The position numbers and the translations under genes are program-made. A model generated the notes under the pieces. The model searched no databases. It saw only the letters and a program-made list of their open reading frames with translations, and was not told the origin of the DNA. Shown here one piece after another: positions 1 to 9,394 of a stretch of DNA of 64,000 nucleotides (positions are counted from its first letter, which is position 1; the number at the start of each line of letters is the position of its first letter). The stretch is from assembly GCF_018860565.1 (NCBI RefSeq), contig NZ_JAHKPS010000013.1, forward strand, positions 57,444 to 121,443, read 5' to 3'. This DNA comes from Winogradskyella psychrotolerans (GTDB lineage: Bacteria > Bacteroidota > Bacteroidia > Flavobacteriales > Flavobacteriaceae).

Positions 1-629
1 GCGATGTCTTTGATACAGTAAGAGAACGCCTGCGCCATGGTAATGGTAGAATACGCGGTCTAAAATCAGACTATTTATTGTATGCCTTAATTGATGCTGT
101 TGTAGATCATTATTTTAGTATTATTGAAACCTTAGGTAATAAAATTGAAGATTTAGAAAACGATTTGTTTGCCGGAAACACAAGAGAAAACATCAATATT
201 GAAGTACAACAATTAAAGCGAGAAATATTAAAAGTACGTCGTGCTATTTTTCCGCTACGTGAAATTATTAATCGTATTGAAAAAGGGGAACACCCTTTAA
301 TCTACAAACGCACTATTACCTATTACAGAGATATTTATGACCATTTAATTCAAGTGTCTGAAAACATAGATATCTACCGTGAAATGATTTGGAGTTTAAT
401 GGACATGTATATGACAACCATTAGCAACCGAATGAACGAAGTAATGAAAGTACTCACCATAATGTCTTCCATTTTTATCCCATTAACCTTTCTTGCAGGC
501 ATATATGGAATGAACTTTGAATACATTCCTGAACTAAAATATAAAAACGGTTATTTTATACTTCTAGGTGTAATGTTTGTTCTGTTTATTGGATTACTCT
601 TTTATTTTAAACGTAAAAAATGGCTATAG
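1..629 (+). CDS. corA: CorA-type magnesium/cobalt transporter, C-terminal part (5' end outside window)
   Basis: The reading frame is open from base 3, so the gene begins upstream of the window; about 208 residues are visible. The fragment has the long helical stalk of CorA proteins (charged segments around VRERLRHGNGRIRG and KIEDLENDLFAG) followed by two membrane helices. The first ends in the selectivity signature YGMNF (codons near 505-520), and the protein ends in a short basic tail (KRKKWL). CorA forms a pentameric inner-membrane channel for Mg2+ and related divalent ions. The family call is firm from the GMN motif and topology. Confidence 0.9.
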   Translation, partial: DVFDTVRERLRHGNGRIRGLKSDYLLYALIDAVVDHYFSIIETLGNKIEDLENDLFAGNTRENINIEVQQLKREILKVRRAIFPLREIINRIEKGEHPLIYKRTITYYRDIYDHLIQVSENIDIYREMIWSLMDMYMTTISNRMNEVMKVLTIMSSIFIPLTFLAGIYGMNFEYIPELKYKNGYFILLGVMFVLFIGLLFYFKRKKWL

Positions 630-686
630 AAGCTTTACAAAATCAAATTTCCCTTTATTTAAACGCATCTTTAAAAATTAAATAGA

Positions 687-1910
687 ATGATCTGCACATT
701 ATACGCACACCAATTAGGCTTCGATAAAATCATAACTATTTTAAAAACTAATATTCCCAAAGGACAAATCACCTTTTCAGAATTAGATGGCTTTAAAATC
801 GCAGAAATACAAACAAAAGGTGGCCTGTTCTCTTCAGACCACATTGTAAAAATTTCATACAGAGAACGGCTTCAACCTGATTATCAAATCAGCGATACAG
901 AACACTGCCCGCTAAACGAGAATTTAAAAGGACTTTATGGCTTTGCGTCTTCGCTTCCTACAACCAATGAAAACATTAAAAGTTTATTTTTAAGAAAAAT
1001 CCAAACCCTTAATTCTGAGTTTTCAATTTTTCAAGAAAAAGGTAAAACCAAAAACCTTAAAGACATCATTAGTCAATTAGCAGATGAATTTGACGCCATT
1101 GTTTTTGCTCAACCACAAACCATAATTTCTAAAGCAGAGGGGCAACACTTTTTAGACAAACACCTAAACTTAATTAGTGATTTAAACGGAAATTGTGAAA
1201 TAAAAGAGCTTAAAGTTGCCATAGATTCTAAATATTACGATGGTGAAATAGAAGAAATTACAGAAGACCAAAAATCTCGAAAAGAAAAAAGTGAACTCAT
1301 CCTAAAAAATCACCACATAAAAATTAACGCCAACCTTCCCTTTATAGAAAGTGAAAATGCCACCACCATAAGAACGGCAAAAGAAATAGCGCAAAGAGTA
1401 ACCATTTTAACCATTACCAACTTGGTTGCTTTTAATAATATTTCAGGTGAAGACGCACTAAAAATGATTACTGATTTTGATTTACTAGATATAGTAACAC
1501 CTGATGAAAAATCATTTCTAGAGAATCCTACTGACCAAAAGAAAAACCAAGAAACATGGAAATGTGAGTGCATTTGGACCTTAATGTGGGCATTAAAAAT
1601 TGTAGACGATCTTGGTTTCCCAAATCAGATGGCCGATTTAAACAATATTCCATTCGAAAACTACCCAATTGGTCCAGGTAAAAATCCAAACGACTTTATT
1701 AATGCACAAACAGAGGTCAGAAGTAAAACCGAAATACTAAACGCTAATGACCTCTACTACAGAATGGATTGGGCTTGTGTAGATGCTAGGATAAACGGTA
1801 AAGAAATTACAGAAATTCATAACGGAATTGTCTATGAAAGACATTATGCGCTCAATTGGCTCATTAACTACATGAGTTCTGATTGGGATGATGTAACATG
1901 TGACACCTAA
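687..1910 (+). CDS. DUF4272 domain-containing protein
   Basis: A 407-residue cytoplasmic protein with no signal peptide or membrane helix. The C-terminal part (about residues 225-405) carries the DUF4272 pattern: a helical region with TAKEIAQRV, a tryptophan-rich CECIWTLMWALK segment, and the ending ERHYALNWLI...WDDVTCDT. The N-terminal about 200 residues are less recognisable. The function of DUF4272 is unknown. It starts 57 bp after corA and could be co-transcribed with it, though the roles appear unrelated. Confidence 0.8.
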   Translation: MICTLYAHQLGFDKIITILKTNIPKGQITFSELDGFKIAEIQTKGGLFSSDHIVKISYRERLQPDYQISDTEHCPLNENLKGLYGFASSLPTTNENIKSLFLRKIQTLNSEFSIFQEKGKTKNLKDIISQLADEFDAIVFAQPQTIISKAEGQHFLDKHLNLISDLNGNCEIKELKVAIDSKYYDGEIEEITEDQKSRKEKSELILKNHHIKINANLPFIESENATTIRTAKEIAQRVTILTITNLVAFNNISGEDALKMITDFDLLDIVTPDEKSFLENPTDQKKNQETWKCECIWTLMWALKIVDDLGFPNQMADLNNIPFENYPIGPGKNPNDFINAQTEVRSKTEILNANDLYYRMDWACVDARINGKEITEIHNGIVYERHYALNWLINYMSSDWDDVTCDT

Positions 1911-2008
1911 AAATTAAAGTCTACAGGAGTCATTATTGAGACATTTGTCACCGTTCATATCAAAAGCGTTAGTATCTTAATCGCAACGTTAAAAAAATCT
2001 AAAACAAA

Positions 2009-2038
2009 GTTCAGAACCTACTAACTTTTCTATATTTG
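2009..2038 (+). promoter_or_regulatory. Candidate Bacteroidota promoter for the PIG-L gene
   Basis: TATATTTG at 2031-2038 matches the -7 box TAnnTTTG exactly. The -33 position has TTC (2010-2012) instead of TTG, 18 bp upstream. It lies 23 bp before the ATG at 2062. Only the -7 box is convincing. Confidence 0.4.
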
Positions 2039-2061
2039 AAACGAAACTAACTAATAACCTC

Positions 2062-4581
2062 ATGTACCAACTTAGACTTTGTCTATTGCTTTTTATAAGC
2101 TCCATCGTTTCATTACAAGCGCAACAACCTAAAAAATACAATTCTTCAGAGATTTACGAAGCGGTTCAAAAACTCAATGTTTTAGGCTCAGTACTTTATA
2201 TTGCAGCGCATCCTGATGATGAAAACACGCGTTTAATTTCTTATATGTCTAATGAAGTTAAAGCACGTACAGCTTATTTATCGTTAACTCGAGGAGATGG
2301 AGGACAAAACTTAATTGGTTCTGAAATCAGAGAACTTTTGGGAGTTATTAGAACTCAAGAATTACTAGCTGCCAGACGTGTTGATGGTGGGGAACAACGT
2401 TTTACTAGAGCTAATGATTTTGGATATTCGAAACATCCAGACGAAACTTTAGAAATCTGGAATAAAGACGATGTATTATCAGACGTTGTTTGGGCTATTC
2501 GTGAATTTAAACCCGATATTATTATTAACCGTTTTGATCATAGAAGAGCTGGTCGTACGCATGGTCATCACACCGCTTCGGCCATGTTAAGTATGGAAGC
2601 TTTTGATTTAGCAAATGATGCTTCTAAATACACCTCACAATTAGAATTAACCCAAACGTGGCAACCTAAACGCTTATTTTACAATACCTCTTGGTGGAGA
2701 TACGGAAGTCAAGAAGCATTTGACAAATTAGACAAAAGCAATATGATAAATTTTGACGTTGGTGTTTATTACCCAAGCAAAGGCATGTCTAATAACGAAG
2801 TGGCGGCTTTGGCAAGTAGTCAACATTTATGTCAAGGTTTTGGACGTTTGTCACAACGAGGCTCTCAACAAGAATATATTGAGTTTCTAAAAGGTGAACC
2901 ACTTCAAAAAAATGAAGATATCTTCTCTGGAATAGATGTGTCTTGGAACAGAATTGAAGGCGGAAAAGCCATTGGAAACATTTTAAAGTCGATAGAAACG
3001 CATTTTAACTTTAAAAACCCAGCATCACATTTACCACAACTTTTAGAAGCTTATAAATTGCTTCAAAATGTAAAAGACGAGCACTGGAAAACCGTTAAAA
3101 CAAAAGAATTAAAAACAATTATCGAAGCTTGCTCTGGATTGTACCTTGAAGTTTCAGCTAAAACCCCAAATGCAGCACCAAATTCTAATATAACGTTAGA
3201 TATGGAAGTTTTAAACCGAAGCAATGCCAATATTAATTTGGTCTCTTATAGCCTTTCAACATTAGAAAGAGGCATTACTAAAAATATAACTTTGGCTTCA
3301 AACCAAAAGCTAAACTTTGAAGAAAGCATAACAATTTCAAACAATAAAAATTACACAACACCATATTGGCTAAACAAAAAAAGCACCTTAGGCATGTATA
3401 ATGTGGAAAACCAAAATTTAATCGGTTTACCAGAAACACCAAGAGCCGTTTTTGTTGATTTTAACTTAATGATTGAAGGCACACCTTTAAGCATTAGAAA
3501 ACCTGTAATTTATCGTTATTCTAAACCAGATAAAGGCGAATTATATAGACCTTTCGAAATTATTCCAATAGCTTCAGCAAGTATAAGCGATAAGGTTTTC
3601 ATCTTTGAAAACGACCAACAAAAAGAAATTGAAGTTACTGTTAAAGCTGGAAAGAATAATATTGAAGGTTATGTACAAATGGCATATCCTAAAGGTTGGA
3701 GTGTCTATCCAGAAAAGCAAAAAGTTGAAATCGCTAATAAAGATGATATTCAAAAAGTGGTATTTACAGTTATACCTCCAAAAAACCAAAGCGAAGGTTT
3801 AATTACACCAATGGTGAATATTGATGGTGAATTTTATACCGACGAACTCATAGAAATCGATTATGCTCACATACCATTTCAAACGGTTTTAATGCCAAGT
3901 GAAAGTAAAGTCGTAAGGTTAAACATTGAAACACGAGGTAAAAACATTGGGTATATTGAAGGCGCTGGAGATGTAGTCCCTGAAAGTTTAAGACAAATTG
4001 GTTATAATGTGACTAATATTGAACCAGAACAAATTTCACCAGAAAACTTAACTAATTTTGATGCTATTGTTGTTGGCATTAGAGCTTATAACATTGTTGA
4101 AGACTTAAAGTTTAAACAAAAATTCTTGTTAGAGTACGTAAAAGAAGGTGGTAATTTAATCATTCAATACAATACCAGTAGAGGCATTAAAATAGATAAC
4201 TTAGCGCCTTATAACTTAAAATTGTCTAGAGACAGAGTTACTGATGAAAATGCAGCCATTCAAATCTTAGAACCAAATCACCCAATTTTAAATTTTCCAA
4301 ATAAAATTACGAGTAAAGATTTTGAAGGTTGGGTACAAGAACGCGGCTTATATTTTCCTAATGAATGGTCTAAAGAATTCACACCATTACTGGCATCAAA
4401 CGACAAAGGCGAAAGTTCAAAAAAGGGAGCACTATTGGTTGCTAAATACGGTAAAGGCAACTATATTTATACAGGTTTAAGTTTTTTTAGAGAATTTCCT
4501 GCTGGAGTGTCGGGTGCTTTCAGAATTTTTGCTAACTTACTATCCGCAGAAAAAGCCGATAAACCGTCATTTAAAAACTGA
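2062..4581 (+). CDS. Secreted PIG-L/LmbE family deacetylase with C-terminal GATase-like region
   Basis: An 839-residue exported protein; residues 1-20 form a signal peptide ending SLQA. The N-terminal domain has the zinc-binding PIG-L motif AAHPDDE (48-54) and a second histidine cluster HGHH (167-170), the hallmark of N-acetyl-sugar deacetylases (GlcNAc-PI or mycothiol-pathway type). The family is much shorter than this protein. The middle is beta-rich, and the last about 200 residues (from about 635) look like the GATase-like fold seen in other long Bacteroidota PIG-L proteins. The substrate is unknown; an extracytoplasmic glycan or glycoconjugate is plausible. The downstream solute symporter may be linked. 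Confidence 0.85.
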   Translation: MYQLRLCLLLFISSIVSLQAQQPKKYNSSEIYEAVQKLNVLGSVLYIAAHPDDENTRLISYMSNEVKARTAYLSLTRGDGGQNLIGSEIRELLGVIRTQELLAARRVDGGEQRFTRANDFGYSKHPDETLEIWNKDDVLSDVVWAIREFKPDIIINRFDHRRAGRTHGHHTASAMLSMEAFDLANDASKYTSQLELTQTWQPKRLFYNTSWWRYGSQEAFDKLDKSNMINFDVGVYYPSKGMSNNEVAALASSQHLCQGFGRLSQRGSQQEYIEFLKGEPLQKNEDIFSGIDVSWNRIEGGKAIGNILKSIETHFNFKNPASHLPQLLEAYKLLQNVKDEHWKTVKTKELKTIIEACSGLYLEVSAKTPNAAPNSNITLDMEVLNRSNANINLVSYSLSTLERGITKNITLASNQKLNFEESITISNNKNYTTPYWLNKKSTLGMYNVENQNLIGLPETPRAVFVDFNLMIEGTPLSIRKPVIYRYSKPDKGELYRPFEIIPIASASISDKVFIFENDQQKEIEVTVKAGKNNIEGYVQMAYPKGWSVYPEKQKVEIANKDDIQKVVFTVIPPKNQSEGLITPMVNIDGEFYTDELIEIDYAHIPFQTVLMPSESKVVRLNIETRGKNIGYIEGAGDVVPESLRQIGYNVTNIEPEQISPENLTNFDAIVVGIRAYNIVEDLKFKQKFLLEYVKEGGNLIIQYNTSRGIKIDNLAPYNLKLSRDRVTDENAAIQILEPNHPILNFPNKITSKDFEGWVQERGLYFPNEWSKEFTPLLASNDKGESSKKGALLVAKYGKGNYIYTGLSFFREFPAGVSGAFRIFANLLSAEKADKPSFKN

Positions 4582-4638
4582 TGATTTTTAGCTAATATTA
4601 GATAACAAACCCCTAACAACTAACTAAAAACTAAAAAG

Positions 4639-4758
4639 ATGCGCAACCAAAACCAACCACAACCAAAGCAAAAATGGAGTAAAATGTATACTGCTGTTTT
4701 AATAGCAAATGCACTTTACATTGTCTTATTTTACTTTATTACCGCTTCATTCGCATAA
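4639..4758 (+). CDS. Small membrane protein (39 aa) preceding the symporter
   Basis: ATG at 4639 opens a 39-codon frame: a polar, glutamine-rich start (RNQNQPQPKQKW) and one hydrophobic helix (AVLIANALYIVLFYFITASF). It ends nine bases before the symporter start, so the two are almost certainly translated from the same mRNA. The size and arrangement suggest a small accessory subunit of the transporter, but this is inferred from position and topology only. Confidence 0.6.
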   Translation: MRNQNQPQPKQKWSKMYTAVLIANALYIVLFYFITASFA

Positions 4759-4767
4759 AAACATATA

Positions 4768-6576
4768 ATGCAGCAAACTTTAGATTGGATTGATTGGACG
4801 GTTTTAATAGCAACTTTAGCCACGATTGTTGGTTATGGAACTTGGAAAACTAGAGGTCGAAAAAATGCACAAGATTACATAAAAGGAGGTAATACTTCTA
4901 AATGGTGGACCATTGGTCTATCTGTAATGGCAACTCAAGCAAGTGCAATTACATTCCTTTCTACAACAGGTCAGGCATTTTCTGATGGCATGGGCTTTGT
5001 CCAGTTTTATTTCGGACTTCCAATTGCCATGGTTATAATTTGCTTGGTATTTATCCCTCTCTATCATCGACTTAAAGTTTACACAGCTTACGAGTTTTTA
5101 GAAAATCGATTCGACCTTAAAACCCGAAGTCTTACAGCCATTCTCTTTTTAATTCAACGAGGTCTTGCAGCAGGAATTACCATCTTTGCTCCTGCTATTA
5201 TACTCTCTGTTGTCCTAGGTTGGAATATTATTACCCTTAACATCATTATTGGTGTTTTAGTTATTATTTATACGGTTTCTGGTGGAACAAAAGCCGTAAC
5301 CGTAACACAAAAACAACAAATGTTTGTCATTTTTGCGGGAATGATAGCCGCTTTGTTTATCATCATTAATTTAATCCCAGAAGAAGTTTCGTTTATAGAC
5401 GCCATTGATATTGCTGGTGCTACAGGAAAGATGAAAGTCTTAGATTTTTCATTCGATTTAGAAAATAGATATACCGTTTGGACTGGTTTAATTGGAGGTA
5501 CATTTTTAATGCTATCCTACTTTGGTACAGACCAAAGTCAAGTGCAACGTTATCTTTCTGGTAAATCTATGAAAGAAATGCAAATGGGCTTATTGTTTAA
5601 TGGTATGCTAAAGGTACCTATGCAATTCTTTATACTACTTGTTGGTGTAATGGTATTTGTGTTTTATCAATTTAATCCTTCGCCCTTAAACTTTATAGAC
5701 AAATCCGAACAGACTGTTTTAGTCTCTGAATTTGGTGACGATTATAGAAGGCTTCAAGATAAACAAGCCGCATTATTTACTGAAAAACAAAAAGTGAGTT
5801 TGGCATTATCTAAAAGCACTGATGACAGTTTAAAAAACGAACTATTTCAATTAGACAGTATTGAAAAAACCTACCGCTCTGAATCAAAGTTTTTAATAAA
5901 AAAAGCTATTGATTCTGATTATACCTTAGCATACAATAAGCTTAAAAGTGAAGTAGACGCTTTAAAGTCTAACCCTAAAAGTGAAGCATACATTACAAAA
6001 TCGGCTGCACTTACAGCACTATACAAAGATGCCGCTAAAGACACACAAACCAACGACAGAGATTACATGTTTATTAGGTTTATTTTAAACAACCTACCAA
6101 CAGGTTTAATTGGTTTATTATTGGCTGTTATATTATCTGCAGCAATGTCTTCAACAGCTTCAGAAATTAACGCATTGGCAACCATTACGTCTATTGATTT
6201 ATACGGCAGAAATCAAAAGGAAGACAAAAGTGAAGAACACATGGTAAAAATGACCAAATGGTTTACGTTTGGTTGGGGAATTGTAGCCATTATTATTGCT
6301 TGTTTTGCAGATCTTGCTGAGAATCTAATTCAACTTGTTAATATTATAGGTTCTATTTTCTACGGCAATGTTTTGGGTATCTTTTTACTCGCTTTTTTCT
6401 TTAAATATATAAAAGGGAACGCTGTATTTTTTGGTGCACTAATAACACAGGCTATTGTCGTTATTGGCTGGTGGCTAGATTGGATGCCTTACTTATGGCT
6501 GAATTTATTTGGTTGTATTGTTGTCATTACAATTGCCCATCTATTACAAATCCTATTACCCAAAAAAGCTGTATAA
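4768..6576 (+). CDS. Sodium:solute symporter (SSS family)
   Basis: A 602-residue polytopic inner-membrane protein. The N-terminal half reads like SSS transporters: GTWKTRGRKNAQDYIKGG, then WWTIGLSVMATQASAITFLSTTG, followed by successive helices and the TDQSQVQRYLSGKS loop. The later AMSSTASEINALATITSIDLY helix is also typical. A charged insert of about 120 residues (about 315-435) separates two helices, as in other flavobacterial members of this SGLT-like group. Substrate unknown; sugars, amino acids or sialic-acid-like solutes are possible. It follows the 39-aa membrane protein and the PIG-L deacetylase in the same direction. Confidence 0.9.
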   Translation: MQQTLDWIDWTVLIATLATIVGYGTWKTRGRKNAQDYIKGGNTSKWWTIGLSVMATQASAITFLSTTGQAFSDGMGFVQFYFGLPIAMVIICLVFIPLYHRLKVYTAYEFLENRFDLKTRSLTAILFLIQRGLAAGITIFAPAIILSVVLGWNIITLNIIIGVLVIIYTVSGGTKAVTVTQKQQMFVIFAGMIAALFIIINLIPEEVSFIDAIDIAGATGKMKVLDFSFDLENRYTVWTGLIGGTFLMLSYFGTDQSQVQRYLSGKSMKEMQMGLLFNGMLKVPMQFFILLVGVMVFVFYQFNPSPLNFIDKSEQTVLVSEFGDDYRRLQDKQAALFTEKQKVSLALSKSTDDSLKNELFQLDSIEKTYRSESKFLIKKAIDSDYTLAYNKLKSEVDALKSNPKSEAYITKSAALTALYKDAAKDTQTNDRDYMFIRFILNNLPTGLIGLLLAVILSAAMSSTASEINALATITSIDLYGRNQKEDKSEEHMVKMTKWFTFGWGIVAIIIACFADLAENLIQLVNIIGSIFYGNVLGIFLLAFFFKYIKGNAVFFGALITQAIVVIGWWLDWMPYLWLNLFGCIVVITIAHLLQILLPKKAV

Positions 6577-6835
6577 CTAGTCCCATAAGCTATTACGTTT
6601 ACGTCTGACTTACCTACTGTTCTAAATTTTAATTCTACACTATAGCTGCGTTATAAAACCTAAAAAAGTTAAAACTTTTAGTCTATAGTTTTATGCTACG
6701 ATAGCACTTTTATCTTTTTAGGATGACAAGAAGAAACCAAGGCTAAGTTTCCCTATTATAAAGCAAGTAAAGAATGCCACAACACTTTTTTAATAATAGC
6801 CTTAGATTATAATCAACATCAATTCAAACAAAAAA
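6577..6835. other. Intergenic stretch without a recognised gene
   Basis: No ORF with coding character on either strand and no clear -33/-7 pair. The only structure is the hairpin at its right edge, listed next. Confidence 0.5.
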
Positions 6836-6878
6836 AACGCAACTTTTTGTTTACTATAAGTAACCCAAAAGCTGCGTT
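6836..6878. terminator. Imperfect hairpin between convergent genes
   Basis: AACGCAACTTTTTG (6836-6849) pairs imperfectly with CCAAAAGCTGCGTT (right arm ending 6878). It lies between the symporter and the convergent DUF2911 gene, 29 bp after the stop of the latter. An A-rich run on its left would give U's for minus-strand transcripts. Confidence 0.45.
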
Positions 6879-6906
6879 TGTTATTTTATGTCTGATAGCT
6901 AGTAAA

Positions 6907-7752
6907 TTACTTAGCTCCCCATTCTTTTAAAGAATCTTTATTCATTTTTATATAATCAGCATTACCTGCTTTTTCTGCTTTAGCTAAAGATTCTTTAGCT
7001 ATTGAAATTGCTTTCTTTTTATCTCCAAGAGCAGCGTACAATAATGATTGTTTTCTCAATTGGTAAAACTTAGGGTCTTTAGTCATAGCCATCGCCTTAT
7101 CCATCCATTCTTTAGCTTGTTCTAAATCTTTTCCTTCAGATAAGTTATAAACCGCTGCAGCATAATAATCGTTAGCTGATGGTCCTGCCATTGCTTTTTC
7201 AATAGAAGCCGCTACTGTCTTAGCAGTTGGAACTTCAAATTTTAAATTAGCCATAGTATTTTCCCAGATAAACCCTAATTCTGCAGAACCACTTTTTAAA
7301 TTATCAAAAGTAATCGTAAATGTTTCAACTTTCATTGGTAACTGCATGGTTTCAATCTTCACTTTAGCAGCAACTTTTGCAGCATCAATAGTTTTTGGCG
7401 CTCCCCAATTATTAGTGTCATTATAGAAGATAACTTCCCAAGATTTTTCAGAAGGTGTAATAAAAATAGCGTAAGCACCAGCTTTTAAAGTGTTACCAGC
7501 AACAACTACGTCATCACTAAATGTAATCATTGTGTTTTTATTAGCTCCTGCTCTCCATAATTTACCATAAGGTACAAGGTCTCCAAAAATAGTTCTCCCA
7601 TTCATGCTTGGACGAGAATATTCTAAAGTAACATCTGTTAAACCAACGACTTGTTCAATTTTTGTAAAAGGACTTGGTTGTGGTGTTTTAATTTGTGCAT
7701 CTACCGAAAACATTAAAGTTAAAGCAAATGTAAATAGTACTAATTTCTTCAT
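6907..7752 (-). CDS. Secreted DUF2911 domain protein
   Basis: A 281-residue protein with a signal peptide (MKKLVLFTFALTLMFSVDAQ). The DUF2911 core spans about 22-165 with the typical VTLEYSRPSMNGRTIFG, PYGKLWRAGANKNT and YNDTNNWGAP segments. Residues about 185-280 are helical and look like two tetratricopeptide-type repeats. Biochemical role unknown; the family is common in secreted Bacteroidota proteins. Monocistronic, transcribed away from the arsenic operon. Confidence 0.85.
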   Translation of the reverse strand: MKKLVLFTFALTLMFSVDAQIKTPQPSPFTKIEQVVGLTDVTLEYSRPSMNGRTIFGDLVPYGKLWRAGANKNTMITFSDDVVVAGNTLKAGAYAIFITPSEKSWEVIFYNDTNNWGAPKTIDAAKVAAKVKIETMQLPMKVETFTITFDNLKSGSAELGFIWENTMANLKFEVPTAKTVAASIEKAMAGPSANDYYAAAVYNLSEGKDLEQAKEWMDKAMAMTKDPKFYQLRKQSLLYAALGDKKKAISIAKESLAKAEKAGNADYIKMNKDSLKEWGAK

Positions 7753-7869
7753 TTTTTATAGTGTTAAGTGTTTGTTTTTAACTGTTGTAAAATTACAACT
7801 TAAGCTATGCTATAAATGTTAAGGAATCCTTAAAATGAAAACTAACATTCTTAATAACGATTTCTTAAC

Positions 7870-7920
7870 ACGCAATATTTAGGATAACAACAGTATTAAT
7901 CGTAATATTGCAATATAATA
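7870..7920 (+). promoter_or_regulatory. Probable ArsR operator/promoter region
   Basis: The 12-bp palindrome ATATTGCAATAT (7905-7916) lies 17 bp before the arsR ATG, and a further GCAATATT occurs at 7872-7879. ArsR proteins bind AT-rich dyads overlapping their own promoter, so this dyad is the best candidate for an autorepression site. No clean -7 box was seen. Confidence 0.5.
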
Positions 7921-7932
7921 ATATAAAGACTA

Positions 7933-8265
7933 ATGGGTTTAACGAAATCAGAAATTTTCACGCCAGAACAAAATGAGCTCTCAAGTATCGCTAAAGTTTT
8001 TGGTCATCCGGCGAGAGTGGCTATTCTTCAGCATTTATTTAAAATAGATTCTTGTATTTGTGGTGATTTGGTTGATGAAATTGGTTTAGCACAACCTACC
8101 ATTTCTCAGCATTTAAAAGAGTTAAAAAAAATAGGACTTATAAAAGGAAACATTACAGGTACCAGTATTTGTTACTGTATTGATAAAGATAATTGGTCAC
8201 AGATGAAAACCGTACTTTCTGTATTCCTTAATCAAGATATAAATGAAAACAATAACTGTTGTTAA
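7933..8265 (+). CDS. arsR: ArsR-family metalloregulatory repressor
   Basis: A 110-residue winged-helix protein. The recognition helix region is GLAQPTISQHLKELKKIGLI (51-70). Just before it, DSCICGDLV places Cys41 and Cys43 where arsenite-sensing ArsR proteins bind metalloid (the ELCVCDL motif); two more cysteines end the protein (NNCC). Arsenite binding would release the operator upstream. First gene of the arsenic operon 7933-10447. Confidence 0.9.
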   Translation: MGLTKSEIFTPEQNELSSIAKVFGHPARVAILQHLFKIDSCICGDLVDEIGLAQPTISQHLKELKKIGLIKGNITGTSICYCIDKDNWSQMKTVLSVFLNQDINENNNCC

Positions 8266-8280
8266 ATATAATATTGCCTT

Positions 8281-8751
8281 ATGAAATTATCAGAAATTAA
8301 ATCAAAATTACAAACCTTAGACACTATAGCGTTTCAATTACCAAACGGCACTTTAGTTCCAAATCACTTTCATGTAACAGAAGTCGGTAAAATATCGAAG
8401 CATTTTATTGACTGTGGAGGCACCGTAAGAACCGAAAACGTAGCCAACTTTCAGCTTTGGGAAGCAGACGATTACGACCATAGGTTACACCCTGAAAAAC
8501 TACTAAGCATTATTGAACTTTCTGAAAAAGTCTTAAACATTGAAGATTTAGAAATTGAAGTAGAATACCAAGGTGACACGATTGGAAAATATGGATTAGA
8601 CTTTGATGGCACACATTTTTTATTGACTTCAAAATTGACCGATTGTTTAGCAAAAGACAAATGTGGTATTCCTGAAAAGAAACCAAAACTTAAACTATCA
8701 GAATTACAAAAAGAAGCTCCGTCTTGTGCGCCTGGTTCAGGATGTTGTTAA
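8281..8751 (+). CDS. DUF6428 family protein of the arsenic operon
   Basis: A 156-residue soluble protein beginning 15 bp after arsR. It contains PNHFHVTEVG and the C-terminal cysteine-containing tail CAPGSGCC, both typical of DUF6428 proteins found next to arsR in Bacteroidota. The cysteine pair at the end could bind arsenite, but this is inference; no enzymatic motif is visible. Confidence 0.8.
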   Translation: MKLSEIKSKLQTLDTIAFQLPNGTLVPNHFHVTEVGKISKHFIDCGGTVRTENVANFQLWEADDYDHRLHPEKLLSIIELSEKVLNIEDLEIEVEYQGDTIGKYGLDFDGTHFLLTSKLTDCLAKDKCGIPEKKPKLKLSELQKEAPSCAPGSGCC

Positions 8752-8774
8752 TCGTTAATATTTCGTAAAAAGCT

Positions 8775-9389
8775 ATGTTATACCAACCTATTAAAACCCA
8801 AATAGAACAGCTAAACACAAATTCTATTTCCAAAGAACGCAAAACTATTTTACAACCACTTATAGATTTTGTACAATTAAAAGTAACTAATAAATCAAGG
8901 GTTAACTTAAATTTTATTTGCACACATAATTCCCGTCGCAGCCATTTGTCACAAGTCTGGGCGCAGGCTATGGCATCTTATTTTGAAATTAAAAATGTGT
9001 TTTGTTATTCTGGTGGTACTGAAGCCACAGCCTTATTTCCTGTGGTTGCTAAAACGCTTGAAAACACAGGGTTTCTGATTGAAACGCTTTCTAATGGAAG
9101 CAATCCGGTGTACAGTATAAAACATTCAAAAAATGCACATCCAATTATTGGGTTTTCTAAAACGTTTGATGATGAATTTAATCCGACTTCTGAATTTGCT
9201 GCAATAATGACTTGCTCTAGCGCAGATCAAGGTTGTCCCTTTATTGGTGGATCAGAGAAGCGTATTCCAATAACTTATGATGACCCAAAGGCCTTTGATA
9301 ATACGCCTCTGCAAATAGAAAAATATAACGAGCGTAGCTTTCAAATTGCTACTGAACTAAAATATGTGTTTTCTAACATCGTAAACTAA
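8775..9389 (+). CDS. Low-molecular-weight phosphatase-type arsenate reductase
   Basis: A 204-residue protein with the LMW protein-tyrosine-phosphatase P-loop C-X5-R (Cys49-THNSR-Arg55, followed by Ser) and a late DDP general-acid region ([12 protein letters not shown]). This fold is shared by LMW phosphatases and thioredoxin-linked ArsC. Placed between arsR and an arsenite pump, reduction of arsenate to arsenite is the likely role. Cysteines around TCSSADQGC could serve as the resolving pair. A protein phosphatase role cannot be excluded from sequence alone. Confidence 0.8.
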   Translation: MLYQPIKTQIEQLNTNSISKERKTILQPLIDFVQLKVTNKSRVNLNFICTHNSRRSHLSQVWAQAMASYFEIKNVFCYSGGTEATALFPVVAKTLENTGFLIETLSNGSNPVYSIKHSKNAHPIIGFSKTFDDEFNPTSEFAAIMTCSSADQGCPFIGGSEKRIPITYDDPKAFDNTPLQIEKYNERSFQIATELKYVFSNIVN

Positions 9390-9394
9390 TTATA

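Noticed and set aside
1310..1573. Minus-strand ORF inside the DUF4272 gene
   Set aside because: Antisense shadow of a clearly coding frame, with Ser/Phe-rich composition typical of reversed coding DNA. The same holds for the antisense frames at 3574-3789, 13519-13839, 18630-18962, 20483-20689, 36716-37015, 44613-44885 and 56397-56648.
3605..3802. Lysine-rich plus-strand ORF inside the PIG-L gene
   Set aside because: Alternative frame of the deacetylase; lysine-rich composition reflects AT-rich DNA.
7604..7822. 72-aa plus-strand ORF overlapping the start of the DUF2911 gene
   Set aside because: Mostly antisense to the signal peptide and N-terminus of a well supported gene; no own promoter or domain.
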